Assembly (NCBI RefSeq): GCF_905475345.1
Contig: NC_066589.1
Coordinates: 1,705,001-1,769,000, forward strand
Reading direction: 5' to 3'
Source of the DNA: Vespula vulgaris
Taxonomy: Eukaryota; Arthropoda; Insecta; Hymenoptera; Vespidae
DNA length: 64,000 nucleotides
The notes beneath the pieces are model-generated. The model saw only the letters and a list, made by a program, of their open reading frames with translations, did not search any database and was not told the origin of the DNA. This document shows positions 34,190 to 45,117 of the stretch, piece by piece (position 1 is the stretch's first letter; every line of letters begins with the position of its first letter). The translations under genes and the position numbers were made by a program.

Positions 34190-35130
34190 CGCTTTATAGA
34201 ATCGAAGATCGGTGCTACGTATAACGAGATACTGATACCGATTTTTTTCTCATTATTTTATCTACTCAACAACGACAAAAACAATCCGCTCGAAGGAATT
34301 AACGACGAGATCTATCGATAAGAAACGAAAAGAAAATCTTATCTTCAATTACTTTAATTAATTCCAAGAGAAAATCTCGAATTAATTCAATTACGTAGGA
34401 TTCTAACGGAGTAGGTAACGAAATTTACAAAAAAGAAAAAAAAGAGATGAAGCGAACTCGTCGAAAAGTTGAAATATTATATGCAAAACTTTCTATACGT
34501 TTCGCTGTATCATCGTATAGCGAGAATTTTAATACCATTTTGTTTTTCTTTTCTTTTTTGTTTTTTGTTTTCGTATTATTATTATTATATATCGACACGC
34601 GTGAATAACAAACTGTCTGCTCGAAAAAATTGATAGATCTTTGATAAGAAACGAGAGAAATCCTTATCTTCCATCATTTCTCGATATTTTATTTGTCTTC
34701 ATGAAAATTGAAACAAATTATTTGCTCCGTAAAACTAATTTACTTAAAATGGATAATAGATTAAATGCTATTTGTTTTCTCTTCTTTTTCTTTCTTTTTT
34801 TTTTTTTTTTTTTTCTTTACAAGACTGTACGTTCTACTACATCTTCATATAACGAGATTCTAATTACGATTTTTTAATCACTTTATCGACACGTGAATGA
34901 CAAAAGCATCCACTAGAAAGAATTGATGGATCCTCGATAAGAAAAAAGAAAAAGAAAACCTTATTTTTAATTATTTCACGAAATTTAAATACTTGCGAAA
35001 ACAAATAAAAATCGAAACAAATTATTTTGGTTTCCGAAAAAAGAAAAAAAGATTTGATTTAAACAAAAAAAAAAAAATAAAGTTCAAACATTATTAACAA
35101 GACTTTTCCCACGTTTCACTATATCCATTT
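34190..35130. repeat. Degenerate tandem array, three full units plus a partial
   Basis: Collinear landmarks recur. TATAACGAGAT-like words occur at 34220, 34516 and 34848. Next comes ATCGACACG(C)GTGAAT or its relic, then a CTCGAA(A/G)GAATT-like word. GATAAGAAA follows at 34317, 34643 and 34936, then CTTATCTTCAATTA-like words and ATTGAAACAAATTATTT. A final CGTTTCACTATATC near 35112 begins a fourth unit. Periods are about 293-332 bp. Divergence is substantial, so the array is old. No frame is conserved between units. Confidence 0.8.
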
Positions 35131-35339
35131 AAGTTATTAGTTTTCTGATATCAACCTTCGTATCTTCTAAATCCATAACAATTCGTTGTAATTATGGCCG
35201 TTATTATTATTTCGGACGATAACTCGTCTCAATTCAGTAGAAACGGCGCCAGAAACTTTGTTTTTATCGCGCGAACGTGAGAGATATCCAGAAGCGATAA
35301 GGTGTCCTCAAAAAAAACTTGCGTGATCTTGGAATGATT

Positions 35340-35362
35340 ATCATCGTCGTCGTCGTCATCAC

Positions 35363-35409
<47 letters not shown>

Positions 35410-35417
35410 CCACCACC
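35340..35417. repeat. (TCA/GTC)n triplet repeat
   Basis: TCG then TCA units for nearly 80 bp. The minus-strand 116-codon frame containing poly-D crosses it (35229-35579), but the flanking peptide is unrecognised. Confidence 0.95.
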
Positions 35418-35429
35418 GATCATTTTTAT

Positions 35430-35623
35430 TTCTATCGTCTTCTCGCGATAGAAACGACGATTAGTATGATTTTTATTCCGTACAATTAAATCGTACGAAT
35501 CATCGATACGTTCGTCATAATATCGTAAAGAAATTTCGAAATTATATCGTTCCCTTCTACTCAAATGATTCACGTTCAAAAATTCTTTTTATCGTCTTGC
35601 GAAAAAAAGTAAAGAAAGAAAGT

Positions 35624-35656
<33 letters not shown>

Positions 35657-36325
35657 AAGAGAGAAAATAAAAAAAGAGTGATGAGTAGAAAAGAAAAGAA
35701 AAACGAGCAACGTGAGACAAGACCGTATATTCTTGGAAAATTGCATAAAAAAAACATATACCTTACACGTCGATACCTTTTAAACGATATCGATGATGTA
35801 TCGCATGCATCCCTATAGTCATCGGCTCATCGCCATACACACCATTTATTCTGCTTCCTCGGATGTACTCTTCAAGATAAGATAAAGACGGCCGTGTGAA
35901 AATAAGATAAGTCTACACCGACGTCGCTTACATAGACGATTATACGATTACGTAGTTTCGACGAATCGACGTCGTTCCGACGAAACATAACGCGTCAGGA
36001 ACGACGATTTCTTTTCTTTTTTTTTTTTCTTTCTTTCTCTTTATCGTTGCTCGAGTCAAAGAACGATACGTGACTTCGAATAATTGATTTAAAAATTAAT
36101 TAAAAATAATGAGCGTAAAATTAAATTTTACGATATTTATAATATTATATAAGAAAAAGGAAAAAAAATTATACACGTATATATATTTTATATAAGCAAA
36201 AATTGTTCATAAAAGATAAATTTTCTAGAGGAATAATTTAGTTTTGATTAGATAATAGAGAAATAGACGATAAAACGGTGTGATCGAAAGAACGTTGTTA
36301 AAGAAAAAGAAAGTTTTCTGATGCA
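35430..36325. other. Gene-free spacer
   Basis: Contains a GA tract (35619-35668) and T-rich filler (36009-36045). No supported gene. Confidence 0.6.
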
Positions 36326-36425
36326 CGATGAAATTTTATGCTCGAAACGTAACGGGTAATACGATGACGCATAAATCGTGCGTACGACCGATCGTAAGGC
36401 GATCGCGGGGCTATTTAATTAGGAT

Positions 36426-36540
36426 ACGAGCCTCGCGCGCTTGGGCCAAGAGGCCTCGTCGTCTATTCATAGTCGTACTAGAACTAGATTCGAGGGTGTC
36501 GCGACTTTGATCCGAAGCCCCGTTCCGAGTCGTATATAAG
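36426..36540 (+). promoter_or_regulatory. GC hairpin upstream of a TATATAAG box
   Basis: ACGAG+CCTC (36426-36434) pairs with GAGG+CTCGT (36450-36459) with one bulged C. The loop also offers CTTGG/CCAAG. About 75 bp downstream is TATATAAG (36533-36540), a good TATA box. The 200-bp island is GC-rich against AT-rich flanks. A 60-codon frame at 36328-36510 is unrecognised. No initiator was found at the expected distance. Confidence 0.35.
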
Positions 36541-36659
36541 CGTACTTTATATCATCGTATTACGTTTTACTTAGAAAGGTTCCACTTCAAAATTTTTTTT
36601 TAATAAATTATCAATCAACGACGTACAAATCAATGATTACATCTACGTATCATGTAAAT

Positions 36660-36799
36660 AAATAAATATATATATATATATATTGACGACTGATATTTTT
36701 ATCTAAATTCATATCATATATGTACTGTACATGTGTGCATTTTCATATACCTATACGATATATACGTTCTTCTAATCTCTTTCTCTATCTATGTTTTAG

Positions 36800-36839
<40 letters not shown>

Positions 36840-36840
36840 T
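36660..36840. repeat. AT and ATTT repeats
   Basis: AT runs at 36666-36683 and 36808-36832 with TATTTATT surrounds. Confidence 0.9.
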
Positions 36841-36904
36841 TATTTCTTTATTTTTACCGATGACTCGTAATTACATTCAAATAATTAATCAATTACATCG
36901 AAAA

Positions 36905-37010
36905 GAAAATTAAGAGAATCCCTTGACTCAACTGTGAAAGGAGAATGAACGAAATTTAAATCGAAACCATTTAGAAGATATATCATTCTATAAACAAAAA
37001 GAAAAACACG
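36905..37010. repeat. Dispersed repeat, copy 1
   Basis: Collinear and highly similar to 38304-38440. Shared words include AGAATCCCTTGAC, GTGAAAGGAGAATGA, CGAAAT and AGAAGATATATCAT. Relative to copy 2 about 27 bp are missing between two GAAA words, as expected for a microhomology deletion. Confidence 0.85.
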
Positions 37011-37377
37011 ACATAAATCACGATATTAATTATATCCATTAGAAAAAAATTTTTATAATATGAACGGAGATTGTAAGCTTCGATGCAATTTCAAATGTAT
37101 CTATGATGAACCGTACAATTTTTTATTGAAATGTAACGAAAATTGAGAAAAAGAAAAAACGTTTCGCTTTCTTGTTCTGTAACGATCGATCAAGAGAGTC
37201 AGACAAAACGTTTCAGTTCCGGTTACCGGTGAATGCGAATTTCGTATAGCCACGAAGGTCCACGATCATGGACGGGGACGGATGGACGAACAGATGGACA
37301 TTGTATATGTATAAAGTGGGTCGTGGTCGAAAGAAGATCCAACGATATACGTGCTGGCTCGTTCTGCGAAGAGACGA

Positions 37378-37408
37378 ATCTCTCTTTCTCTCTCTCTCTC
37401 CTTCTCCT

Positions 37409-37439
<31 letters not shown>

Positions 37440-37490
37440 CTCTCTTTCTCTTTCTATCTCTGTCTCTCTCTTTCTCTCTTTCTATCCTAA
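37378..37490. repeat. CT tract
   Basis: Pure and imperfect CT/TTTC for over 100 bp. Multiple S/L and R/E frames here are artefacts. Confidence 0.93.
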
Positions 37491-37499
37491 ACTTCTCGA

Positions 37500-38300
37500 A
37501 TACTCTCGAGTAACGAGTCACCCTCGAAATAAGCTCGCAAACGATCAAACTGCATACAATAAACAAGAATCTTTTTGTTAATCGTTTTTGTTCTCATCGT
37601 TAATTTAATATATTATAATCGAATACAATTTAATATGCACGTAAGATAAATCTTATTCGATCTATTACGATTTCCTATTTTTTTGTTTTTTGTTTCTGAC
37701 GAAAGCATTGATTTGGGGAGAGAAAATATATAAGGTAGTAGCAAAATTGTGTTTTACCATATCTGCTCTTCATATTATGTCTTATATTTTATATCGATTT
37801 AATATTTGAAATCTTTTAATGATAAATCAAACGACTGTAATTGCATTGAAATCAATCACGTCGAATAACTATTCAAGTATATTCAATTCATAACAAAAAA
37901 AAAAAAGGAGAGAAAGAAGAAAAGTTTTATCAGAAAAAGAAAAAAAAAAACGTACAAGAACTTTTCGACAGAGCTGATAAAAACGAAATAAATTTCATCG
38001 AATGATTAATATGGATTCGATCGAAACAATGAAGAAAAACTACAGAGATTTTCGCAGAGCCATCGAAGAAGTCGAAGAAGTAGAAGAAGTAGAAGAAGAG
38101 TAAGAACGTTGTGTCGCTTGGCAGCTAAATTTACGCGCGATCGCCTAGAAGCATTTCGGCCGATCGAGGGATGCCATTCAAGTATTTTCAATTAAGTCAA
38201 GCCCCGTGGCAGGAGAACGCGGACTCGTCGGTGATGACGCGTTGAAAGACGTTACGGAAATAAATCGTGGCTTCCGTTGCTCCGTAGTGATACCATACCG
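37500..38300. other. Gene-free AT-rich spacer
   Basis: A GAA/GTA-rich patch lies at 38060-38100, then a GC-richer stretch (38110-38280) with no recognised frame. Confidence 0.6.
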
Positions 38301-38303
38301 TAA

Positions 38304-38440
38304 AGAAAATTAAAAGAATCCCTTGACCCAAGTGTGAAAGGAGAATGAGCGAAATCTAAATCGAAATGACAAAATTACGATTCCGTTTGAAACCATTCAG
38401 AAGATATATCATCGTCTAAACGAAAGAGAAAAAAGAAACC
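38304..38440. repeat. Dispersed repeat, copy 2
   Basis: Partner of 36905-37010, same orientation, 1.4 kb apart. It keeps the 27-bp segment absent in copy 1. No terminal inverted repeats or target-site duplication could be made out, so the repeat type is unassigned. Confidence 0.85.
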
Positions 38441-39117
38441 GCGATACGAATTACTTTACAAATGATATTCGACTTGAATAATAGATTTCATTCACCTAAC
38501 GATCTACTTCCAATAAATTACGTGAATTAAAAGAAAATGACAAATATATAGAAAGGTCGCTCTGTCTTTTAGAATCGAATAAATGAAAAAGACAAACGCA
38601 CAAACAAACAAACAAACAAATAAACAAATTATCTAATCGTCGTCAAGTCGCAAAAGATTATACTTTCATTTATTAAACAATCCCAAAATACCATTCGGTA
38701 TATATCCTTTGCCAATTCTGTCGATTTATCGCGCGAGATACGTACTTCCCTCGTATTCCTCTCTGCAATAGAATTTATGAAATACCGAACGACGTAGAAA
38801 AACGAAACAAAAAAGAAGCAAAAAAAAGGAATGGAAAAAGAAAGAGGGGAAAAAAGAGGAATGAAACGAAAGAAGGAGACGATAAAAGGAGGTGTCTTGA
38901 CGAGGCGTCACGCGCACAGTTTCCATAATTTCTAATTAGTAAGCACTCGCCGGTAGCCAGGCTGCGCCTATATCGCCTTCACCTCGTCACCGTACTGTTG
39001 CCTGCCAAGTCGAAGGCAGAAAACTATTCGCTTCGATAGTCGGCGTGTATACGCGTAAGAAAGCATCCTGCCACACGATGTTAACTATATATGTCTGTGT
39101 GTATCTATATATGTATA

Positions 39118-39150
39118 TACAGACACACACACACACACACACACATACGT
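39118..39150. repeat. (AC)n microsatellite
   Basis: Pure AC at 39122-39145 within TA/TG-rich flanks. Confidence 0.95.
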
Positions 39151-39166
39151 ATACAAGTATGTACGT

Positions 39167-39691
39167 ATGAATGTAACTACATGTAATAGTATGCGTAAGT
39201 ACCCACGGGTGAACGCGACGGTAGACCATGTTCGAACAGTGTGCCACTTTCACTGGCTCGTATTTAGGTCATCGCATCCACTTTGGTGGTTCCATGACTC
39301 CCCCATTTCGTTTTTCCCACGATTTTCCATAAGGGTAGAAAAGGATCATCCTTGGGGAAAGAAAAAAAAACCCCCCGATCAAAGTATAATCTTTGTTTGG
39401 TGTCGTCTCGAGCGTAAGTGCGACACACGGATGGACGAGTTCGTAGTCTTTGAAAATCAAGCAAAAAGTAAACCGGACTTGCATAGGAAGAAACCTTATC
39501 GAATATGTATACTCTTATCTTTTGTTTATCGTTACAAAACGTTCGCACGATTCCAATCGTATGACTTCGAGATTCTTCGAACGTTTTACTTTCGTCGAAC
39601 GTTCTCACGAACGTTACCTATACATATATTTAAGTTACACGCGATGTATAATCGGCTTAAACTCTCTGTTTCCTTCTGTAATAAATTTTGA
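39167..39691 (+). other. 174-codon open frame, unrecognised
   Basis: The longest stop-free frame in the window not dominated by a microsatellite. The peptide is rich in R, F and S with segments such as HPLWWFHDSPISFFPRF. The minus strand is open over 39264-39608 too, and an A9C6 run interrupts the middle. No domain, signal peptide, codon pattern or splice context supports it. Chance is a reasonable explanation at this length in 64 kb. Confidence 0.15.
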
Positions 39692-39699
39692 TATATCGT

Positions 39700-40155
39700 T
39701 TATCTTAAATCATCGATCTTTCGATTTTATTACTCTCCAAGTTTCCATAACGATCCGATCATTTTCATTTACCACGCATCGTCTTAGAATTAGTACAATA
39801 AATTCACTTTCTTTCTTTCTTTCTCTATGTCTCTTTCTCATCTCGTTTCATTTATACTTCGGAAAGAGACAAAGTCTCGCGACGACAACGTGAGAAGATC
39901 GAACGATCGAAACTAATAGCACGACCAAACCAAGAGACTATTACTATCGTCGAACTGAAAGCCAGCCAAACTTTGAATACTCTTCGAAACGTAATCGAAG
40001 CTAGCCAAGCAAAAGCAATGGTAGCAACAACAGTAGCAGTGTTTTCGCGGCGCAAGATCAAGAGCAGCTTTTGCTTCTTCTATCGCGTTACGTTGTGACC
40101 AATTGTCTAAGATATATACAAGAAGAATTTACAAAAATTCTTTATATCTGTTCTT
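39700..40155. other. Gene-free spacer
   Basis: CTTT-rich 39810-39845, then mixed sequence with AGCAAC-type words (40010-40045). Nothing supportable. Confidence 0.6.
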
Positions 40156-40159
40156 AAGT

Positions 40160-40235
40160 AGAAAGAATGAGAAAAAGAGAGAGGAGTGTCAAGAAATAGA
40201 AAGAGAGACAGACGAAGAAAGAAAAAGAGAAAGAA

Positions 40236-40266
<31 letters not shown>

Positions 40267-40277
40267 CAACACTAGTC

Positions 40278-40318
<41 letters not shown>

Positions 40319-40335
40319 CTTCTTTTTCTTTTTCT
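40160..40335. repeat. GA tract facing CT tract (inverted repeat)
   Basis: Purine sequence to 40266 ends in GAGAGAC. A 10-nt spacer (40267-40276) follows, then GTCTCTC begins a CT run to about 40316. The arms are complementary over at least about 10 bp at the base of the loop and longer with register slips. A GC-rich stretch (40330-40540) follows with no recognised gene, although a long plus frame (40103-40600) runs through everything. Confidence 0.85.
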
Positions 40336-40619
40336 ACGTCGGTGGTGCAGGCACGGATTGTGCTTCTCTCCCATTTACCCAGTTCCCCTCGCGCTCGCGC
40401 GCGCACGAACGTACGGGTTATGTAACCAAGTGAAAGTGGCACAAGTACCGAGCTCACGACGCGCGAACGGCGGCTACGTCGGAACGAACAACCACCGCGT
40501 CCGCGACGTCCCTGCGACGCCCCTGCCAGACAACGATGCGACTATACTACGAGCAAAGCAACCAGAAAAAAAAGAAAGAAAAAAAAAAGAATCGATCTAA
40601 TCAAATTTCTTTCTGATTT

Positions 40620-42020
40620 GTCAGTTTACAAATGGACAAGAACAATTTTTCTTTCTTTTTTTTCTTTCTTTCTTTCTTTCTTTCGTTGTCTCATCGATAC
40701 TCGCGAAATTGTTATTAGTCGAATAAAAAGTAGGTTTCCTCTTGTGAAATTATATCGCAAGGTTTAATTTCGTGACTTTAATGTTGCCTTACGTCCACCG
40801 CTCTTGCATATTTTTTATGTTGAATATTAATAAACTTAACAAGAGGTAAAAGATCGAATTGAATATCAAAGGATTAAAGAGATCGAAGAAAGTATTCGAT
40901 GGATGATCTTTTATCTTTTTAAAAGACTCGATACGAAAGTAGATACTCTAATTAAAATAACGCGAAGGATTAGAGATTAGAAAGAACGAAACCATCAAAC
41001 GTTCCAGTTTCGTTCGTTCGTTCGTTCGTTCGTTCGCGATGTTAAAAGAATTCGTTTCGGAACAACTTTGAGGAAAACAAGACGAACGGAAAATAAAGTG
41101 CAACGAGGTTTTCTGCATTTTCGCATTCCTCGAGATAGAAAAACATTTCGTGGCCATGCTCGTAGTCGAACTTCCAGTGTAAACAGACGATTACGTAATA
41201 CGTATCCCAGCTAGTCTGACTCGATCCGTTATCGAGGTTGGATATGTCGTTGATCGCTTAGCTACCAAGTTTCTGGCTTCTCGATAGAGCGAAAGGAATT
41301 TGCTGGTTTCGTCGCGAGAACGTGAGATAAAAAAAGAAAAAGAAAAAAGAGAGAGAGAGAAAAAAAAGGAAAAGAAAATAAAAAAAAGAACGATATTACG
41401 CGAAATGATACCTACGTCGTTTATATTAAAGTTCAACACGAACTTACGATATCGATCTCAAACGATTTATTATATATAAAAGAAGCGATCATTGTTGAGA
41501 AAAATTTGTCAAATTTACGATAGAAAGAGAAATAAATTATAATAACGAAAGTGTTTAATCATTCTCACGGATATGTAGATAATTACAAATTACGTGCACC
41601 GCGCATTGGATGAGAACGAAAGCGTCCTTTGCTTTCGCTCGTAGATACCGACATAATAGCAAATATATACGCATGTACATATATATATGTATATATATAC
41701 ATATATTTACGTGCGTATGCGTACGTATATGCGTATAAATCTACGTAGTATACACAAGTATGAGATTTCAGAAGTAGTACCGACAAAATTTACTGTAATC
41801 GCAAGGGTAACGGTAGAACCGGTTACGATAGCGGTGCTGTAATAATGACAGGCGAAGCGTATGCACATGCGGTAGTAAAGGTCGTTCGTGCTCGATAAGG
41901 ACGTCTTGAGAACGGAGATCCGATATACCGTCGACGTAATTCGCTTCACGTACGATCTTGATAATTTCTCGATAACGCGATCTTCGATCGAGGAAGGACG
42001 TTTTCTTTTCTAATCACGAT
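40620..42020. other. Gene-free spacer
   Basis: (CTTT)n at 40655-40683, (TTCG)n at 41012-41037, A/G filler 41330-41390, ATAC repeats 41670-41730. A hairpin GTAACGG with CC(G)GTTAC lies at 41807-41826. The minus frame at 41707-41949 includes a hydrophobic stretch but is unrecognised. Confidence 0.6.
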
Positions 42021-42058
42021 TTCGATCGACCGATTGATCGATCGATCGATCGATCGAT
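42021..42058. repeat. (ATCG)n self-complementary repeat
   Basis: About eight GATC-containing units. Each unit is its own reverse complement, so the array can extrude as a hairpin in any register. Sister arrays lie at 46244-46284 and 47959-47996. Confidence 0.95.
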
Positions 42059-42583
42059 GAATTTTTCTAAAGATTGACAAATGAAACATTACGTTGATTG
42101 TACGAAGCTATCTTATTTTATAATAAAAAAAAAAGAAAATGTGATTGTAATTAAAAAAAAATATTGTAAATCGATAAACGTTAAAAAGATTGAAAAGTAA
42201 AATATATGAAAGCGAGGATCTTATGGAATCTATGCTATAGAACGGATCTTTAAAATTTTTGTGAAAATCGAAAAGAATATTCGCGATTTAGAATATTTCG
42301 AGATAACAATCTGATCGAAATAAAAAAAAGATATGTTAAACATTTAGTTGTCGTTATCGTACAAGATTTTTTTATGGCAACTTAATATCCCTATCTGTAT
42401 TAATTCCTATAAGGTATTCTGTCGGGTCCGAGTTGTTCCATATGATCAATAATTATGTCCGCGTGATCCGGATTTGAATCTGATCTAATATTTAAAAAAA
42501 ACAAATTCGATGTAAAATGACAGACTGTCCGTAGTAAGACTCGTCTTATTGAATATTCCTTTTCCTTTCTTTTCATTTCATTG

Positions 42584-42612
42584 TAATTTGCATTAATCGA
42601 TAATTTGCATTA
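42584..42612. promoter_or_regulatory. Paired POU octamer sites
   Basis: The 12-bp word TAATTTGCATTA occurs twice, at 42584-42595 and 42601-42612, 17 bp apart. Each contains ATTTGCAT (inverse of ATGCAAAT), the octamer bound by POU-domain factors, adjoining TAAT homeodomain-type cores. The spacer is ATCGA. Enhancer function is inference. Confidence 0.4.
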
Positions 42613-42960
42613 GGATCAACGTTCCCATAAATACATCAAAAATCTTGAAAAACAATAAAAGAAAATGGTATTTCCGTAAAGAAAATGATGATAATTCAAT
42701 CGACAAGCTCGTATACGCGATCTATAGAAGTATGTCAAACATGTTAAAAGTAATGAACTAAATAAAACATTATTCGATTCTTTGAAAGAAAAAAGATCAC
42801 CTTCTGATAAATCAATCATGACGAATATTACGTGATTTAAAGAAAAAATAAAAAGAGCTACGAGAAAGGAGGGAAGGAAAAACTCGATTGAAAATTTGTA
42901 GAGAACGAAGAACAAAGAAATAGAACGGACGTTTAAGAAACGTCTTCGTCGTGAGATAGG
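42613..42960. other. Gene-free AT-rich spacer
   Basis: Simple A+T-rich sequence. The minus-strand 99-codon frame is hydrophobic F/L/Y-rich as expected from A+T bias. Confidence 0.6.
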
Positions 42961-42976
42961 CTAGCCAGGCAAGACA

Positions 42977-43340
42977 GTGATCGTCGAAGCACGAATTATC
43001 GGCATCGAGAGATTGGCAGAACTATCTATCTATCCATTCCGATCTTTGATTCTCTTTCCAGCTAAAGGGGAGGGGCCCCGGCATTGCAAACGACCCGTAT
43101 GCACCCTGTTTACAGAAGGATTACAACGTTCTAAAGGCAACAACGTCCGTCGTGCTTAGAGACACTTCGGCCTACGAACTCGGTTTCAACCGGTTATATA
43201 ACGACTTAATTACTCTGCCCCATTTTCACGAGGTATTGTCTCGATGGGGCACTTACTTTCGAACCTCGCGCGTCGAACCGAGCCGTGCACAGCGGCTTAG
43301 GAGTTTAGAAGTGGTTACGGTTATACACGCCGGAGACTAA
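42977..43340 (+). other. GC island with overlapping open frames and a bulged hairpin
   Basis: Two frames (42977-43156 and 43152-43337) encode non-repetitive peptides, the second with LITLPHFHEVLSRWGTYF. Inside, GCCCCAT (43217-43223) pairs with ATGGGGC (43244-43250) and CGAG (43229-43232) with CTCG (43240-43243), leaving a 5-nt bulge and 7-nt loop. The patch directly precedes the TTC tract and tandem array. It could be an exon, a structured RNA or an enhancer; no family recognised. Confidence 0.2.
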
Positions 43341-43379
43341 CCGCAGTCGAGGTACCACTTGCGCAACTAGCCTCCTTCA

Positions 43380-43500
43380 CTTTTCTTCTTCTTCTTCTTC
43401 TTTTTCTTCTTTTACTACTATTTTTTAGTCTTCTTCGTCTGCTTCTTCATCATCTTCTTCTTCGTCTTCTTCCTCTTCTTCCTTCTTCCTTCTCACCTTT
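43380..43500. repeat. (TTC)n polypyrimidine tract
   Basis: About 120 bp of CTT/TCT/TCC with a few A and G interruptions, a mirror-repeat-like tract able to form triplex DNA. It borders the tandem array. Confidence 0.93.
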
Positions 43501-43741
43501 CGAGACATTTCTTTCGATAGTTCTTAAGATAACAGTTACAATAATGAAACAGTACTTACAATGATACTCAATAGTATACCCAGAGTCAATAAAGAACTAG
43601 AAATGTTTGTTCGAAGGAAAGCTTAAGTCTCTTAAATTCGTCTCATCATGATTCAGAATTTCTTTAGTATGAATGTATTAGAATGAAATCTATTCTTTCG
43701 AAATCTTATCGAATCGTTTCTAAGTAGACTTTTTATTCGCA

Positions 43742-43775
<34 letters not shown>

Positions 43776-44870
43776 GTGTGTCAAGATATCTAAAGGATTC
43801 GAGAAAGAAAGTCATCCAGTCGTTTTTATCGTTTCTATTGACGATTGGCAGACTAAAACGATTAATAACAATAATGCAATATCTGCAACAATATTCAATA
43901 GCATAGTCAGAGTCAATAAAGAAGTGGTAATGTTTGTTCGAAGGAAAGCTTAGGTCTCTTTGATTCGACTCATCGGATTCGTATAGGATTTCTTTACTTT
44001 CAAACTGTTAGACACGAATCTGTTATTTCGAAATTTGATGGAAAGCTTAAGTTTCCTAGATTTTACTCTTCTATGCAAGGTTCATCATAGTTCATGGTTC
44101 ATTCGTATATTTTACTTTTCATTTGTTCCTTCTCTAAAGTATTACAAACAAATCTTCTTCAAGTAGTATTTCGAAATTTAATCGGATCGTTTCCAAGTGA
44201 ACTCCTTATTCTATTCGCACGAATATAAATTACGTTTGTCAAGATATCTAAAGGATCCGAGGAAAAAGAAAATCATGCGATTTGTTTTTCTTCTGATAAT
44301 TGACAGATCGAAACAATTGCAATAATGAATCAGTATCTACAAGAATATCTAATATTGGAATCAAACATGAAGTAAAAATGTTCTTTAAACTGTATCGAAA
44401 TAAAAGATTAAATTTCGAAGATTCTACGGATTACATAAGTACCATCATAGTTCATAGTTCATTCAAATTCTTTTATTTTTCATTCGTCCCTTCTCCAAAG
44501 TATTGCAAGCAAATCTTCCTCAAGTAGTATTTCGAAATTTAATCGGATCGTTTCCAACTAGACTCCTTATTCTATTCGCATGAATATAAATTACGTGTGT
44601 CAAGATATCTAAAGGATCCGAGGAAAAAAATTATTCTACTTATTTTTCCTATGACGATTGACAGTTCAAAGAATTATTATACAATGCAACAATATCTACA
44701 ACGATGTCCTAGAATCAAACAAGAAATGAAAATATTTTTTTAAATTGTATTTTCTTTTTTTATTTGCAAAAAGAAGCTTAGATTTTGCTAAGATATTTAA
44801 TTCTATTGAAGAAAAATATTTTGCGATCTGTTTGCTTCTACGACGATCGGTAGACTAAATATTCTTAGGA
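43500..44870. repeat. Degenerate tandem array, about five units
   Basis: GTCAAGATATCTAAAGGAT recurs at about 43780, 44238 and 44599, with a relic at 44788. AATGTTTGTTCGAAGGAAAG recurs at 43602 and 43929, GTATTTCGAAATTTAATCGG at about 44166 and 44526, and TTCATAGTTCATTC-like words near 44088 and 44453. Unit length varies from about 190 to 460 bp. An AT run (43744-43772) has inserted in one unit. No reading frame is shared between units. Confidence 0.85.
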
Positions 44871-44871
44871 T

Positions 44872-45117
44872 TTGAAGAGTGCAACAGGATACGATCGTGG
44901 TCGGCCATTTATAAATAGAGAAATTCGTCATATCCTCCAAAAGATAGGATATGTCTCAGTCTCCGCGTTGTCTCCAAGAAATCTGTGGCTAGTCTTACGA
45001 AGCGTGGGTGCATTAAGCGTACTGAACCAGACTGAATCACGTTTACACCACGAACTGGAAATTTTCTTTTACCGGAAACCTTTACACCGCGATATCCTCC
45101 TTATTTATTCATACTAA
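44872..45117 (+). other. 81-codon open frame, unrecognised
   Basis: Non-repetitive peptide (for example RNLWLVLRSVGALSVLNQ) directly after the tandem array. No domain, splice signal or homology recognised. Probably chance. Confidence 0.1.

Noticed and set aside
40103..40600. 165-codon plus-strand frame
   Set aside because: Built from back-to-back GA and CT tracts; the GC-rich tail alone is short and unrecognised.
42455..42495. GATTCAAATCC, resembling a tRNA B box
   Set aside because: The flanking bases do not form a T-stem and there is no acceptor stem.
43250..43275. GGTTCGAAA on the minus strand as a tRNA B box
   Set aside because: Stem bases do not pair and no cloverleaf fits.
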